Shown here piece by piece: positions 43,101 through 50,000 of a stretch of 64,000 bases of DNA. A program made the translations under genes and the position numbers. The stretch lies in assembly GCA_963970005.1 (NCBI GenBank), contig CAXAMN010023361.1:431704-495703 (forward strand), given 5' to 3'. The DNA is from Durusdinium trenchii. Its lineage: Eukaryota > Sar > Dinophyceae > Suessiales > Symbiodiniaceae. The first letter of the stretch is position 1. The number at the start of each line of letters is the position of its first letter. The notes under the pieces were generated by a model that was not told the DNA's origin, did not search any database, and was given only the letters and a program-made list of their open reading frames with translations.

Positions 43101-43269
43101 GCCCAAAACTTTGTAGACATCTGTAGTTCCAACTGTGAGGCCTCGCCCTGTTCCGGCCGAACACATCCGAACACGACGCTTCGCACCGCCCGGGCCTGCA
43201 GGGACGGCATCGGTCCAAAGTCCAAAGGACTCACCTCGAACAGTGTGTCCCCAGCGGAGCGACGGGGCT
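15890..43269 (-). CDS. Deg/HtrA-type serine protease gene, split into at least 19 small exons (5' end not found)
   Basis: Reading minus-strand segments in order gives a continuous match to Deg proteases of the plant DEG9/DEG2 type: a chymotrypsin-fold protease with catalytic Ser in NPGNSGGP, PDZ1, a VP linker, a GGMLFVVLTV strand, and a C-terminus ending IPADASLDL. Exons run from 43269 down to 15890 and are listed separately. At most junctions the reading phase agrees and the joined peptide equals the expected family length, which chance could not easily give. Introns start GT, GC or GA; acceptors are mostly AG|G. One intron (29063 to 18752) contains the 8.9-kb element 2. Exons for the N-terminus, catalytic His and Asp, and a few linkers (after 37501, 31264 and 29063) are missing from my tracing. 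Members of this family degrade damaged proteins without ATP; location in the cell cannot be told. Confidence 0.92.
17344..17379. repeat. Short tandem GGATCCGTG array
   Basis: Four imperfect 10-bp units containing GGATCC, located in the Deg intron after exon r. Confidence 0.7.
17391..17500 (-). CDS. Deg protease exon r, PDZ2 (KLAAVVKPAAEEEPKSALISF)
   Basis: A 110-nt segment from GGGAG|AC to CTG|GTGAGC. KLAAVVKPA followed by ALISF fits the PDZ2 helix and strand after VRNL (family NLKGLAGMVENCEDEYMKF). Phase agrees with exon q. An earlier GC donor is possible. Confidence 0.55.
18666..18752 (-). CDS. Deg protease exon q, PDZ2 (GYSLLNERRVVSVNERAVRNL)
   Basis: Encodes TAGYSLLNERRVVSVNE then RAVRNL, matching [23 protein letters not shown] of the second PDZ-like domain. 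The acceptor is GGCAG (18753) or CCAG (18740); the donor is C|GCGAG. It lies on the far side of element 2, so the gene spans the transposon. Confidence 0.8.
19691..19754. mobile_element. MITE copy B, left half
   Basis: Matches the left part of the intact MITE at 14194 (CCAGTAACAGTGGATGATG and GCTTTTCTC). It ends in the AGTGA duplicated by insertion of element 2. It lies within the Deg intron. Confidence 0.75.
19750..19754. repeat. Target site duplication AGTGA, left
   Basis: AGTGA directly outside the 3' LTR of element 2. It is repeated at 28678-28682 and is single in the empty MITE copy at 14.2 kb. Confidence 0.9.
19755..19878 (-). repeat. Element 2 3' LTR (124 bp)
   Basis: Differs from the 5' LTR at two positions only (CGAACGG versus CGAGCGG, GATTACC versus GATTTCC). 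It includes the spliced-leader-like TTTGGCTCAAG at 19788-19798 in sense orientation. Confidence 0.95.
19879..19887 (-). promoter_or_regulatory. Element 2 polypurine tract
   Basis: AAGGGGGGG on the minus strand, directly before the 3' LTR. This is the expected primer for plus-strand synthesis. Confidence 0.85.
20182..21083 (-). CDS. Element 2 RNase H (frame-shifted from RT)
   Basis: About 300 codons ending before the 3' LTR. Catalytic residues are visible in FADADLAG, STTEAEIVSA, REDNQAAV and QLADIFTKAL, the copia RNase H set. It has no ATG of its own. It continues RT after a single-base change in a run of nine G (plus strand 21077-21085): one frame ends GGGTSSL while the other reads GGGRQVFMSMCDYA, the natural continuation. 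The RT-RNase H connection contains the usual LLWLARLSRPDI block. Confidence 0.92.
21077..24385 (-). CDS. Element 2 integrase, methyltransferase-like domain and reverse transcriptase
   Basis: Same frame as gag-protease but after an in-frame TGA (24398-24400); the apparent GTG start at 24385 is probably not used. Residues 1-36 hold a 15-residue tandem repeat (EEESSPAP...GGSL). The integrase zinc motif is H66, H71, C78, C81. The DDE residues are D120 (SCDHI), D181 (SSDRAPE) and E212 (ALAEST). Residues about 585-800 form an inserted domain starting FVEFCCSENSSCCRVAEACG, with SIPCGPYSPLQ near 650 and SFEWP near 700. This pattern resembles a cytosine methyltransferase-like fold. RT follows with IADAKKAYLQA and YVDDLVVAGP (near 1053). 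The RT frame breaks at the G9 run. Confidence 0.92.
24286..24374 (-). repeat. Tandem 45-bp duplication in pol
   Basis: Two in-frame copies of a 45-bp unit (GGATCCACCCGCGC...GGCGCAGGGC) encode the repeated EEESSPAP segment just after the internal stop. Confidence 0.85.
24398..27172 (-). CDS. Element 2 gag-protease
   Basis: 924 codons from ATG at 27172 to TGA at 24398. The N-terminus is Ser/Arg-rich; residues about 170-290 form a coiled coil with repeated VRQEN/ARQEN heptads. A capsid-like region with LKLPALPETASQYRSWKNSV follows. A single CCCH finger (CX7CX5CX3H, CIYFMKNRC...CPYSH) lies near residue 680 after a K/P/G-rich basic stretch. The protease has DTGAGEH near 742. The CCCH finger replaces the usual CCHC knuckle, as in element 1. 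The TGA is followed in the same frame by integrase, so gag-pol might be made by readthrough, or this copy may carry a nonsense mutation. Confidence 0.92.
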   Translation of the reverse strand: MEEDSSTSFQVTTSSSDPSNQAFGIAAVVGEADREHSSESSSRRIRVRRSPSFQRRTSGSPHPASQRPPRGRMMVPAGSPAGSPDSMERGTVELSLPIPRAVDVAATQVFHDQRSIDATMQASRDHTFVDARELSSQVYHDQRSVAVDQRSVTLHQHVHNPDPQFIGNLAATAATSELEARAASAVADIRVEATNVVAGARAETETARAQLELARQENATLVQQVQSLESVRQENALLLQQLQSGDSNATGIHELHKQLLHITERLGRMEFKMDQYQQATQDALQEVYQLIPQDLNIPPGTPVHRLDDDEEEEFDLFGGAANTGNGYPGGGGGVPPVGLSEQQERDGSDHPGDIESRCLRTKDLHTLKLPALPETASQYRSWKNSVRTMILAFDLSPEGLISQWLTPAFNARGMEIEKLQVSSDDFPRLDRVLASSLCKPESLRSIFGLKIQSYVESCEASGEQIRGRVIINLVATEFDTSAAAGAISSSLELFQLPAPGDSASSLRAWRDKVLYILSQLPTTQRPNADLMSQWAYSTLKRHPLMRRVIDQYHLSALGSFQRSFEALWQGVDATLLEAQHDANAQSIRDDLKRGPLVGKKANAMPGTKGDGKSKSPPGQGKGPQPNKSSKAGNSTGKGNGGNPAPAKSDANQPKSAPSGTGKGNSKAKPLSPAEKAKSVCIYFMKNRCMRGDQCPYSHTMPPSTTPQPKAKSSGTGLLAKAAVALVATAPTVTAMPSAPAQYLDVVGDTGAGEHLASVESLGRQGLNVDLFVTDTTAPVHFLTGGGQRSGTQTVGLWAKEFDRLQNYYLLPGCPVALSIGQLVQNEGYSFVWQPALMPRLIPPTTQCHVAIDGPLLEATRVEHHVPIFRLTVDATYGLPAAAASDVHVGGGGADDAVLVDPVVGSDHHPSAVPASDEPPAFEDG
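27264..28418 (-). CDS. Element 2 ORF0, HAD phosphatase-like domain
   Basis: An ORF between the 5' LTR and gag, from the first ATG at 28418 (the frame is open to 28430) to a stop at 27264, 91 bases before gag. The N-terminal 200 residues are low complexity, rich in P, S, K and E, with PRRPRSPSRSP. The C-terminal part reads VSIDYNGVLN, then GITSYIG, SKRDKGAFLQ and YHIDDRSDIL. The order and spacing match the four HAD-superfamily motifs (DxDGV, S/T, K, DD). The second Asp of motif I is Asn here, so phosphatase activity is doubtful. A cellular-type enzyme domain ahead of gag is unusual for copia. HAD assignment is from motif recall. Confidence 0.7.
   Translation of the reverse strand: MPRGERGGQKTKRAKELARLASEGLHQPKSAPSSATGVARVSRIEQEIALLYTQPNHPENPPRRPRSPSRSPLRVTPVPIESSVVSSSSTAVGPVGQPKKKLRLPCGEPQDSEVVTQEGELVEVGVEEEDLVEVEEEIPPVVVTQAKLRSKAKAKPKPLASSPAATPSEVSAPVLSVPIPSVLKPNPKIRSTVAAEPVNPKSERTTTSGVGKGSPEYRVSIDYNGVLNVSQAGDSECEGIHPHNVEFLRQFLAEQSPTGFKLGITSYIGLHGAHSKSRRDSLQTAVREFNKDQPEGQKLGLRIVSKRDKGAFLQHTQCFYHIDDRSDILDGVLSPIRTVLIRPKGNHPRHTRRNSLREALQAIARERVQPVIPERSFRQLWLEL
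28540..28553 (-). promoter_or_regulatory. Element 2 primer binding site
   Basis: GGTTATCAGCCGTA directly abuts the end of the 5' LTR on the minus strand. It is identical to the site in element 1. Confidence 0.85.
28554..28677 (-). repeat. Element 2 5' LTR (124 bp)
   Basis: Partner of 19755-19878. It is very short for a copia LTR. It carries the spliced-leader-like TTTGGCTCAAG (28587-28597), leaving only 33 bases between that motif and the primer site. Confidence 0.95.
28587..28597 (-). promoter_or_regulatory. Spliced-leader relic in element 2 LTR
   Basis: The minus strand reads TTTGGCTCAAG, the last 11 bases of the dinoflagellate spliced leader, in sense orientation. The same motif is in the 3' LTR (19788-19798) and in the unrelated LTR of element 1. 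Confidence 0.6.
28678..28724. mobile_element. MITE copy B, right half, starting with target duplication AGTGA
   Basis: Begins with AGTGA (28678-28682), then continues as the right part of the 14.2-kb MITE. It ends with CTGTTACTGGTAATAGG, the inverted form of the left terminal repeat. The two halves together give the same 106-bp length as the intact copy. Confidence 0.75.
29063..29139 (-). CDS. Deg protease exon p (SKWLHDAPVDLVML)
   Basis: After CTCCAG|GC, the codons SKWLHDAPVDLVMLQKEG match the family region EYEFDAPVKLLEKH. The donor is uncertain (GA or GT within 29050-29065). A short linker exon between o and p is probably missing. Confidence 0.7.
29440..29476. repeat. AT-rich dinucleotide repeat
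   Basis: A short (TA)n run in the intron between Deg exons o and p. Confidence 0.8.
30762..30876. repeat. 40-bp minisatellite, array 1 (about 3 units)
   Basis: Units of the type GCCAGGAGCCCCTAGTAGCG then TCCTTGCTCCTAGTAGTAAG, in a Deg intron. AGGAGC and GCTCCT inside each unit can pair as a stem. Confidence 0.9.
31264..31305 (-). CDS. Deg protease exon o (PWFLYGGMLFVVLTV)
   Basis: CTGCAG|CCC leads into PWFLYGGMLFVVLTV, corresponding to PSYFIVAGFVFTTVSV of plant homologues. The donor is GT at 31263 or two bases further on. Confidence 0.85.
31840..32240. repeat. 40-bp minisatellite, array 2 (about 10 units)
   Basis: The same unit as array 1, with GCGAT, GTAAG or GTATG at the unit end. It lies in the intron between Deg exons n and o and contains the assembly gap, so the true copy number may be higher. 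Confidence 0.95.
31957..31966. other. Assembly gap (10 N)
   Basis: Ten N inside the minisatellite. The fixed small size suggests a placeholder rather than a measured length. Confidence 0.99.
32632..32678 (-). CDS. Deg protease exon n (LQVPVFPLQPLVPIT)
   Basis: Acceptor TTCCCAG|GT; encodes LQVPVFPLQPLVPIT, the LxP-LVP linker typical after PDZ1. Phase matches on both sides; the donor is GTGCGC. Confidence 0.85.
33296..33412. repeat. 40-bp minisatellite, array 3 (degenerate, about 3 units)
   Basis: Contains GGCCAGGAGCCCCTAGTAG and TAGCGATGCCCTTTGCTCC. It lies in the intron between Deg exons m and n. Confidence 0.85.
34567..34608 (-). CDS. Deg protease exon m (ANLALETLRRDKKG)
   Basis: Encodes ANLALETLRRDKKG, the last PDZ1 strand (family ALVKVLRNKE). 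Spacing to exon l equals the plant protein. The donor GG|GTAGAC leaves phase 1, which the next exon completes. Confidence 0.85.
34719..34762 (-). CDS. Deg protease exon l, PDZ1 (ERLSFVYLIQLKFPG)
   Basis: Acceptor GCGACAG|GAA; encodes ERLSFVYLIQLKFPG, equal to the family ERIGFSYLISQKYTG. The donor lies in CCTGG|GCAG, with an ambiguous G shared by both intron ends. Confidence 0.88.
35459..35524 (-). CDS. Deg protease exon k, PDZ1 (DVLLELENRSISNDGT)
   Basis: A 66-nt phase-0 exon, GAG|GAT to CAG|GC. DVLLELENRSISNDGT corresponds to DIILSFDGVNIANDGT of plant Deg PDZ1. The joins to exons j and k+1 keep family spacing exactly. Confidence 0.92.
35838..35894 (-). CDS. Deg protease exon j, PDZ1 (VYVRGLLPLSPAQGL)
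   Basis: A 57-nt phase-0 exon, AG|GTC to GGC|GT. It encodes VYVRGLLPLSPAQGLVFPG, the PDZ strand and SPA...PG turn before DVLL. Confidence 0.85.
37501..37523 (-). CDS. Deg protease exon i (GLENDQL micro-exon)
   Basis: After CGCCAG, the codons GLENDQL fit the KMENPDL position directly following exon h. The donor (GC at 37500) is uncertain, and about ten residues before exon j remain unplaced. Confidence 0.55.
38614..38653 (-). CDS. Deg protease exon h (GFCSLGIFYQ)
   Basis: A 40-nt exon, CCCCAG|C to CAG|GC, encoding RSQGFCSLGIFYQ. It matches the KYTGFPVLGIEWQ stretch at the start of PDZ1. From HFL to this glutamine the joined peptide has exactly the plant length. Confidence 0.85.
39528..39592. 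repeat. (TA)n(GA)n repeat
   Basis: ATATATATAGAGAGAGAG followed by ATA/ACATA repeats, in a Deg intron. A similar TA-to-GA transition occurs at 59253-59290. Confidence 0.85.
39714..39785 (-). CDS. Deg protease exon g (NIGYVIPVPVIEHFL)
   Basis: A 72-nt exon with QNIGYVIPVPVIEHFLKD, the highly conserved end of the Deg protease domain. The acceptor is CTCAG|T. The donor GA|GC leaves phase 2, matched by the next exon. Confidence 0.93.
40557..40612 (-). CDS. Deg protease exon f (LIGVAFQ)
   Basis: Encodes DSLLIGVAFQNQQKSLSEV, corresponding to the GKCVGIAFQSL segment of plant Degs. The acceptor TTTGCAG|G is good. The donor appears to be GA (GAAGT|GATTGG), chosen because it gives phase 2, which the next exon needs. 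Confidence 0.88.
41010..41054 (-). CDS. Deg protease exon e with catalytic serine (NPGNSGGP)
   Basis: A 45-nt exon, AG|GCT to GAG|GTGG, encoding AAVNPGNSGGPVLNE. GNSGGP carries the nucleophilic serine of HtrA/Deg proteases. Phase 0 at both ends. Confidence 0.95.
41566..41592 (-). CDS. Deg protease exon d (VDLLAVQID, 27-nt micro-exon)
   Basis: Between GCTGAG and GCCACAG, nine codons read VDLLAVQID. Joined to exon c the segment has exactly the length of the plant homologue (IEILSY to LLGLQID). A longer start at 41622 stays in frame and cannot be excluded. Confidence 0.82.
42131..42167 (-). CDS. Deg protease exon c (SRIEIQTYEHSG)
   Basis: A 37-nt exon with acceptor CTGTCAG|G and donor GC. The first base completes the Val codon left by exon b, giving GVVSRIEIQTYEHSG, the expected strand after VTEG. 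Confidence 0.88.
42530..42594 (-). CDS. Deg protease exon b (VVGYPTGGD, VTEGVV)
   Basis: A 65-nt exon between TTCCAG and GTGCCC. It encodes DEVSVVGYPTGGDGVSVT then EGVV. GYPTGGD and SVTEGVVSR are hallmark Deg motifs around the oxyanion region. It begins in phase 0, directly continuing exon a, and ends in phase 2. Confidence 0.93.
43196..43269 (-). CDS. Deg protease exon a (SPLDFGPMPSLQ)
   Basis: Encodes LFEVSPLDFGPMPSLQ, matching the family segment before the oxyanion loop (plants have FWEGVSPVEFGDLPALQ). It ends CAG followed by GC, in phase 0. The 5' boundary after CCAG at 43270 is less sure. Confidence 0.75.
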
Positions 43270-44065
43270 CTGGAGCGACCACCCGGCGTTGGGGACGAAA
43301 GATGAAGGTAAGGAAGCAAGGAAGAAGGACGGTTGCTGTAGATCGACTGATTGAAGCGGAGATGATCAGAATTGGTTAAAACAAATTCAGTGGTAAACAC
43401 GCTACTCAACCTGGGAATAGGTTTGTTATGTGTTCTGGGTCTTCGGTTGTCATTTGTCATTGTCAAGTTGTAAAAAACCCGCAATATCAAATGGCATGTC
43501 GAGCAATCACCTCCCCGAAACCTTCACCGAAGCATGGAGAAGACCACTTCCAATGGCAAACTATTAGCCTGCGGAACGTCCGTTTCAATCATATCATTGC
43601 GTGGCCTGGCATATTCACGTGCAACGATTTGATTTACGTATGGGTGTTCTGGGTGTGCATTAGAATGAGGAGACCCGCCCCTGTTTGACCCAGTAAGAAG
43701 GAGAATAGACAACCCGTTGGGCCAATTGGCCCTGACAGTACCCACGACTTACCTCCCCACGGTTTGCGGCCGAAAAAAATCAGCAGCGGAGCCAAACAAG
43801 GCAAACGCTTCAAAAACAACCCGTAATGGGGGAAATGCCCTGACACTGCAGTGAGTCCTGGAAATCAAACTTCCAATCCAAAACACGTTGCAAGCGGATG
43901 CGCCATACGCCATACAACGCCATGGGTCATGGACTCGGCATCGAGTTGCCCAGCCGCTGGAAACCGCTCCGGGCACCCGAACGTCGGCCCAGAAGCCATC
44001 GTCTTCCAAGCCTTGTCTGATTAGCGCGGAAGCACAAAAAGAAGAAAAAAAGCCCATCTTGCAGT

Positions 44066-44225
44066 CAACGAACAAAAGACAAACAAGCAAACCAAGAAAC
44101 AAACAAAGCAAGAAAGCAAGCAAATAAGCAAACATGCAAGCAAACAAAGAAAACACGAAAGCAAGCAAACAAGCAGGAAAACAAAGAGAACAAGAAAGCA
44201 AGCAAACAAGCAAACACAAACACAG

Positions 44226-44262
<37 letters not shown>

Positions 44263-44287
44263 AAGGCAAGCAAGCAAGCAAGCAAGC
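44066..44287. repeat. CAAG/CAAA-type tetranucleotide repeat
   Basis: Increasingly regular GCAA units ending in a nearly pure (GCAA)n run. Antisense frames give only Cys/Leu-rich artefacts. Confidence 0.9.
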
Positions 44288-46304
44288 CCCTTTTGGAAGA
44301 ATAGAAGGGCTAGTTTGGCACGTGTACCTATTGGTTTTGCACTTGGGGGTATCCCGTCTGTTGACCTACCAAACAAAAGTTAAAAGTTCATCTATGAGCG
44401 GCTATGAGCGGAGAGATCCGTTCGGGGTCACAGAGCGCTAGAACCTGTTGGGCTACCAGCCTGCCATCGCCCACCACAATAGCCGTGTTTCAGCCACTAG
44501 AAAGTTCAACCACAATCGGGACGCGGAGATGCACTTAACTATAGACTATAGACTCTAAACTGTATATACACTTGAAATTGCAATATGAAACTTTACTCAA
44601 TCTTGCTGCAGTGGTCTCCAAACACCTATCAAATCGGTCTCCTTGGGGATTGCCTTGTTCTTCTCATTTTGCCTTGTCAGCAAGGTGGCAGCCTGTTTCA
44701 TGTTTTGCTCCAAGATCACTGTCAAAAGCAATGCCTTCCTCAGCCAACCCCCTTTTTCCGCACAGATCTTCTTCGTGGCCTAGCCCTTCTTGGGCCTGGG
44801 ACGAGCTTACAGGCAAGCTGGGAGCTGCTCTTCTTGGTCATGCGGATAGGGCATGTGTAAAACATTGACAGCGATTATCAGTGGTTAGGGTATTCAGAAT
44901 ACCGATCAAAACCCCTACAGTCGAAGGAAAACCTTCGATGAAAGCGAACATTCCAGGTGGCTGAGCATTTGGATCTCATGACACGAAGCAATGTTGCCAC
45001 GGCGAACGACAATCAAAATTTTATATTGCCGACTCTGAATACTCTGCTTGGATAAATGCGGTTTTGCTGGGGATGGTCTCTGAAGGGCCTATTTGCCAAC
45101 TGCACACAAAGCAACAAGCACAAGGCCACGAGAAAACTGCAACCCGCATTATTTGGTGGGACAACAGTGAAAAAGAGCTCGCAAGGCAAGGGCAGCGGAT
45201 GCTGCAGACCCCCAATGATACACGATTGGAAGAATCGAATTGTTGTGCTCCCTTCAACCTTCCAGCCCCGCACCATTGGTCGAAGCCACGCCCGCGTTAC
45301 ATTGAGGGATCGCAAACAACATATACAGTTGACATGTCGGCCTCAGCATTTGAGTTGCCCCTGACAACCGAAGATGTTCACCTTGCAATTCTTCAATTCA
45401 AGAAACATGTTTCCGTACGGGAGGTTGTCCATCAAAAGCGCAGAGACTTTGAAAACCGTACAGGCAGAAGCTACGGACAAACACGCCAGCCTACTCACCT
45501 GCACCTGCACAATGTGACAGTCTTGAGGTTCATGAGGGGCGAACACTCTAGCACCCAAATACCGCAACCGAAGTCTGGAGCCAATCTCGGTCCAGGCTGG
45601 GCCCGGGCATGTGAGATTTGAACAGCAGCACCCGGCCCTTTGTATGCTTCTTTCCGGGTGGCATATAGAGTGGGCGTACTGTAGTCTCATCGCAGCAAGC
45701 GGCTTCCTGGCACACTGAGGTACCTGAGATGTCTCATAGCCAAAATGTTTCAAGAGCCTTCATGCCCAGCGCAACGGCTTCAGGCTTCAGGGCTGCATCA
45801 ACAACTGCTCAAGATCCTCCACAAAGCCCAACCTAGCCCTAGCTGCCCTAGCTACCTCGAGGCGCGAAGCTCACAGGACAATGCCATGGAAAGACCCAGG
45901 TCTTCCAGCTCAAGAAGCGGTGAACAGCAACCCGTGACTAAAACGAACTCTGATTCCGGTAAGCGACAAACTGATGATAACGCAGTTCTGATCTGTCTTG
46001 AACGAAACCTTTACGACACGATGTGCAAACATTGCGCTTCTCGGCGCTGGAATATCTTCACATGTTTCACAGCCAGCAAAGGATGTGAGCAGAACAAAGC
46101 CCTGCACTCTTGTTCAGGACTCCAGCCCTACACCTCCCTATACTCTACAGTCTACACCTTCTTCTGGATATCACTCCCACCCAGGCCTGACTGCTAGACT
46201 TGATCAAAAACTCACATCTAAACAATGTCTGATTACTAGATGGCCTCCCCCTCCCAGCAAACAACCGAAGGTGTCTGAATAGAATCAAGGCCACCAAAAG
46301 TATT

Positions 46305-46833
46305 GACAGCAGCATTAGTATTAGCATTTGTACGTATAATAGTAATAGTATTGTACTAGCATTAGTATTAGGAGTAGTAGTAGTAGTAGTCGTCGTCGCC
46401 GTCGTCGTCGAAGTCATCATCGTCGTCGTACTAGTACTAGTACTAGTACTAGTAGTAGTAGTAGTAGTAGTAGTCGTCGTCGTCGTCGTCGTCGTTGTCG
46501 TCGTAGTAGTAGTGGTAGTAGTAGTAGTGGTAGTAGTAGTAGTAGCAGTAGCAGTAGCAGTAGTAGTTGTAGCAGTAGTAGTAGTAGTAGAAGTAGTAGT
46601 AGTAGTAGTAGCAGAAGCAGTAGCCGTAGCCGTAGCCATAGTAGTGGTAGTAGTAGTAGTCGTCGTAGTGGTAGTAGTAGTAGTAGTAGCAGTAGTAGTA
46701 GCAGTAGCAGTAGCAGTAGCAGTAGTAGTAGTAGCAGTAGCACTAGTAGTAGTAGCACTAGTAGTAGTAGTAGTAGTAGTAGTAGCAGCAGCAGTAGTAG
46801 TAGTAGTAGTAGCACTAGAAGCACTAGTAGCAC

Positions 46834-46866
<33 letters not shown>

Positions 46867-47090
46867 GAGTAGCACCGGTGGTAGTGGTAGTGGTAGTAGC
46901 AGTAGCAGGAGTAGAAGCAGGAGTAGCAGCAGTAGCATATCAGTAGCAGGAGCAGTAGCAGGAGTAGTAGTAGTAGTAGCAGTAGTAGTAGAAGTAGTAG
47001 TAGTAGTAGCAGTAGTAGTAGTAGTAGTATTTTTAGTTTTAGTAGTAGTCGTCGTGGTCGTTGTCGTAGTGGTAGTGGTAGTGGTAATAG
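46305..47090. repeat. AGT trinucleotide repeat, about 780 bp
   Basis: A long imperfect (AGT)n tract with interspersed AGC, CGT and GGT variants. All six frames stay open and encode poly-Val, poly-Leu or poly-Thr, which are not taken as genes. Confidence 0.95.
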
Positions 47091-50000
47091 AACAGTAGGC
47101 TTGGATATTTTCCCAGGGTTGTTTACCACCCCCTAAACAATTCTAAGTATTCACTTCCCCTGGGCTTGTGTGCTACCACCTTGAAAAAATGTTTAGAGCA
47201 ATAAAGTTGTTGTTGAGCCTTAATAAGCCTTTTTGAAAAATGGTGTCCAGGTCAGAGTTCCAAGAATCAAGCAAACCTCAGAAGAGTTAACTAAGGTTTT
47301 TAAAGGGCAGCAATAGCAGAACAATAGAAAAGTTTAAAAGAAAAAATCTATTATTCTGGGTGTGGAAAATAAGAACTTGGCGAAAACGTGTTATTATTCC
47401 TGCCACTTTTCTAAGTTGGATTGGATTGTCCACTTCTGCGTGTTATTGTTTCAGGTGTTCCCGTTCCAGGTGGGAGGTATTTGACTGTATTTGTGGGTCT
47501 CTTGAATCAGCTCATCAGAAATCCCAGGACTCGCTTCTCCAGTTCAAAATCAAAGACATTGCAGAAGAACCAGAAGAACCTTTCCAACTTCCAACAGTCA
47601 AATTCTCGCTAGATACATTGAAAAATGTGTTCCTTTGTTCGTCCCATGTGTCTTCCTTTCTTCAAAAAATGCTGAAACCTTCAGCTTTCTCAGCGTTGCA
47701 ACACCGAACCAACTCCAAGATCTCTACAAAGACCTCACTGAAACATCCGCCTTGGACCACCCAGCCGCGTTCTCCCAACCGCGGATCAACTCTGGAAGGC
47801 GGATGTGTCTTACAGAGGGTCAAGAGGGTAGCATGGATCACTGTCGCGGGCAGGAAGAAAGGAAAGCACATGTGGTCAGAAGACGCTACGTACATGGGTG
47901 AGAACCTCAGACCTCCGATAGACCTTCACGAACTTACAGTATGATATTTCCCTCAGCCCATGCCACTTCCACGTCCATGTCTTCCCTTCTATAATTCCCC
48001 AACGAACACATTTGCGGATCAGGAACCTGGATGAACCTGGAAAGAATGAAACGCATTCAGGACCCACAAGGACCAAACGAAGAGTATTTCGAATAGCCCA
48101 CCACATCCCCTGCATGGTCTGGGTCCACCCATGTCCTCCGTCATGTGGGATCACCCCAATGGAACAGACGAACGGGACTCCCATCGTGGACACGTCCCCC
48201 CGAAATCCCCCAAACAAACCTCCAAACCTTCCCAAAAGTGCCCGAAGCCTCCCATCCCCAAAAACTTACCACCCCAACACATCCGGGCGTCCAAAACCTG
48301 TCAAGATCCCTTTTTGAGCCAAACCAAGCCGCTGGCGTCTTGGAAGGTCTCTTGTCCGACCAGCTTTGCAAGGCGCAAGAGCATGGCGTCCAACATCGTC
48401 ACTTCTGGTGCAGAAGGCGCCGGCCTAGGCGGTGTCGGCGTTAGAAAACAACTTGGTGGCTCACGGGTGTTTTTTTCACACGGCCAAGTGGTTAGGACTG
48501 CGGAGGTTAGTAAGGTGTTGAGTGTATGACTGTGCTCACTGAAAAGTGAGGTAGCGCTGCTAACACCGTGCATATGGTTGAAACATGTTGAAATACACTG
48601 TGGTTTACAGTCAAGTGAAGTGAAGGTCTAAAGAGAAAAATGCTTTCTGGGAGCTTGCATCTGAAATCCCAGCCTTGCAAGAAATCGGATCGCGAGAACC
48701 CTCATGACTCATGTGTGAAGGTATTCCCAATTTTTCAATTCTGGAAGAGTGGGGTAGTATTGATCGGGTATTGATCACGCGTTTTCAGGGAATCAGGCCC
48801 TTACCGACACTTCACAAAACTTGGGGGGATTCTCTTCACTCACTTTTTGGTGTGAGAGGCAATGGGATGGCGAAATTGTCATCAAATGACACCAAACCTG
48901 AACGCCCAAGACCTTAGAGGCAAATGGCCGGCCCAAAAACATGTTAGGGTACAGCTTCCTAGTCCTTGACAGGTTTTATGTTTTATATGAGGGATGGTCG
49001 GCTCAACCGAGGCTCGACCTCTCTGCCATGGTGCCCCAAAGGGCCATCCAACCCCATCTCGAAGTGGACTATGCATTGTATATATATACATATATATAAT
49101 ACAGGTATTTACACCCCTCCTGCAAACTCCCACAAGCCCCCAAACCGGCAAACTGCTACTCTTAATATACAGGAACACAGTTTCCAGACCTATGATCCAA
49201 ACGGGTTTCATTTCAGTCGGTGATTCTGGTCTTCCGGTCCTCTCAGGCTGTCTACTGGACTGCCACCTTCACCTTACTCCGCCAAAACACTCAGCCATGA
49301 GCTGCATGACCTGCAATCTGTCTCACTTTGCATGCGGAGGATTTCTTTGGGATGACCCTTTCAACACCCTAAATTTCCGCCGTTTCCTTATAGTAGTTTG
49401 GTGCTTCTCTTCAGGGTCAAGGCCACCGGCAAGCAGTCGAAAAGCTGCGTGCTTTAGTGAACATTAGTGTTTTAGCACTTCACGGTACAGGCACACTCAC
49501 CTGAACAAGCAAGCATGTTGATGTTGGAACCGAACGACGCAATAGTTTGTGCAGAACAATACGGGGTTTGTGTGAGGCATGGAGTGTCAAAGCAACAACA
49601 CCCAATTGGTTTTTCATTGAGGGGTCACTTGGGCTTGAAAACGATCCACACCACTGTGCATAAAACGAGGGGCCAATGGTGCAGAAAAAGCGATTCAGTA
49701 GTTCCAGAAAAAAGGTGCTTAGTCCCTAAGTGGGTGCATTATGAGCACCCCAACCCTATCCTCCATGAAACCGCGCTTTCCAACTTTGTCTTCCACCACA
49801 ACGAGCTGGTCCAGTCGGCGGATCCTCGGACCGTCTCCCCACCTGACGTCCAGTGGCGGCGCGCTCCACTGCCGTGGTGTTCTCAGTGCCGGAGGGAGTG
49901 AAGCAGCGGAGGGCAATGGACGGTGCAAGGCACGGGGCTGGACGGACGCCCAACGGGATTGTTTTTTGTTCATTTCATCCCAAAGAGTGAAGCTTGAGAA

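Noticed and set aside
44021..44376. Cys/Leu-rich minus-strand ORFs with membrane-like look
   Set aside because: Translation of the CAAG repeat.
45064..45621. 185-codon plus-strand ORF
   Set aside because: No recognisable motif, and the region is of ordinary base composition with overlapping open frames on the other strand; length alone is weak evidence in a 64-kb window.
46417..46946. Long ORFs of Leu, Val or Thr runs
   Set aside because: Translation of the AGT repeat in all frames.
47360..47944. 194-codon plus-strand ORF
   Set aside because: No domain, low-complexity flanks and no splice or leader signal; treated as a chance open frame.
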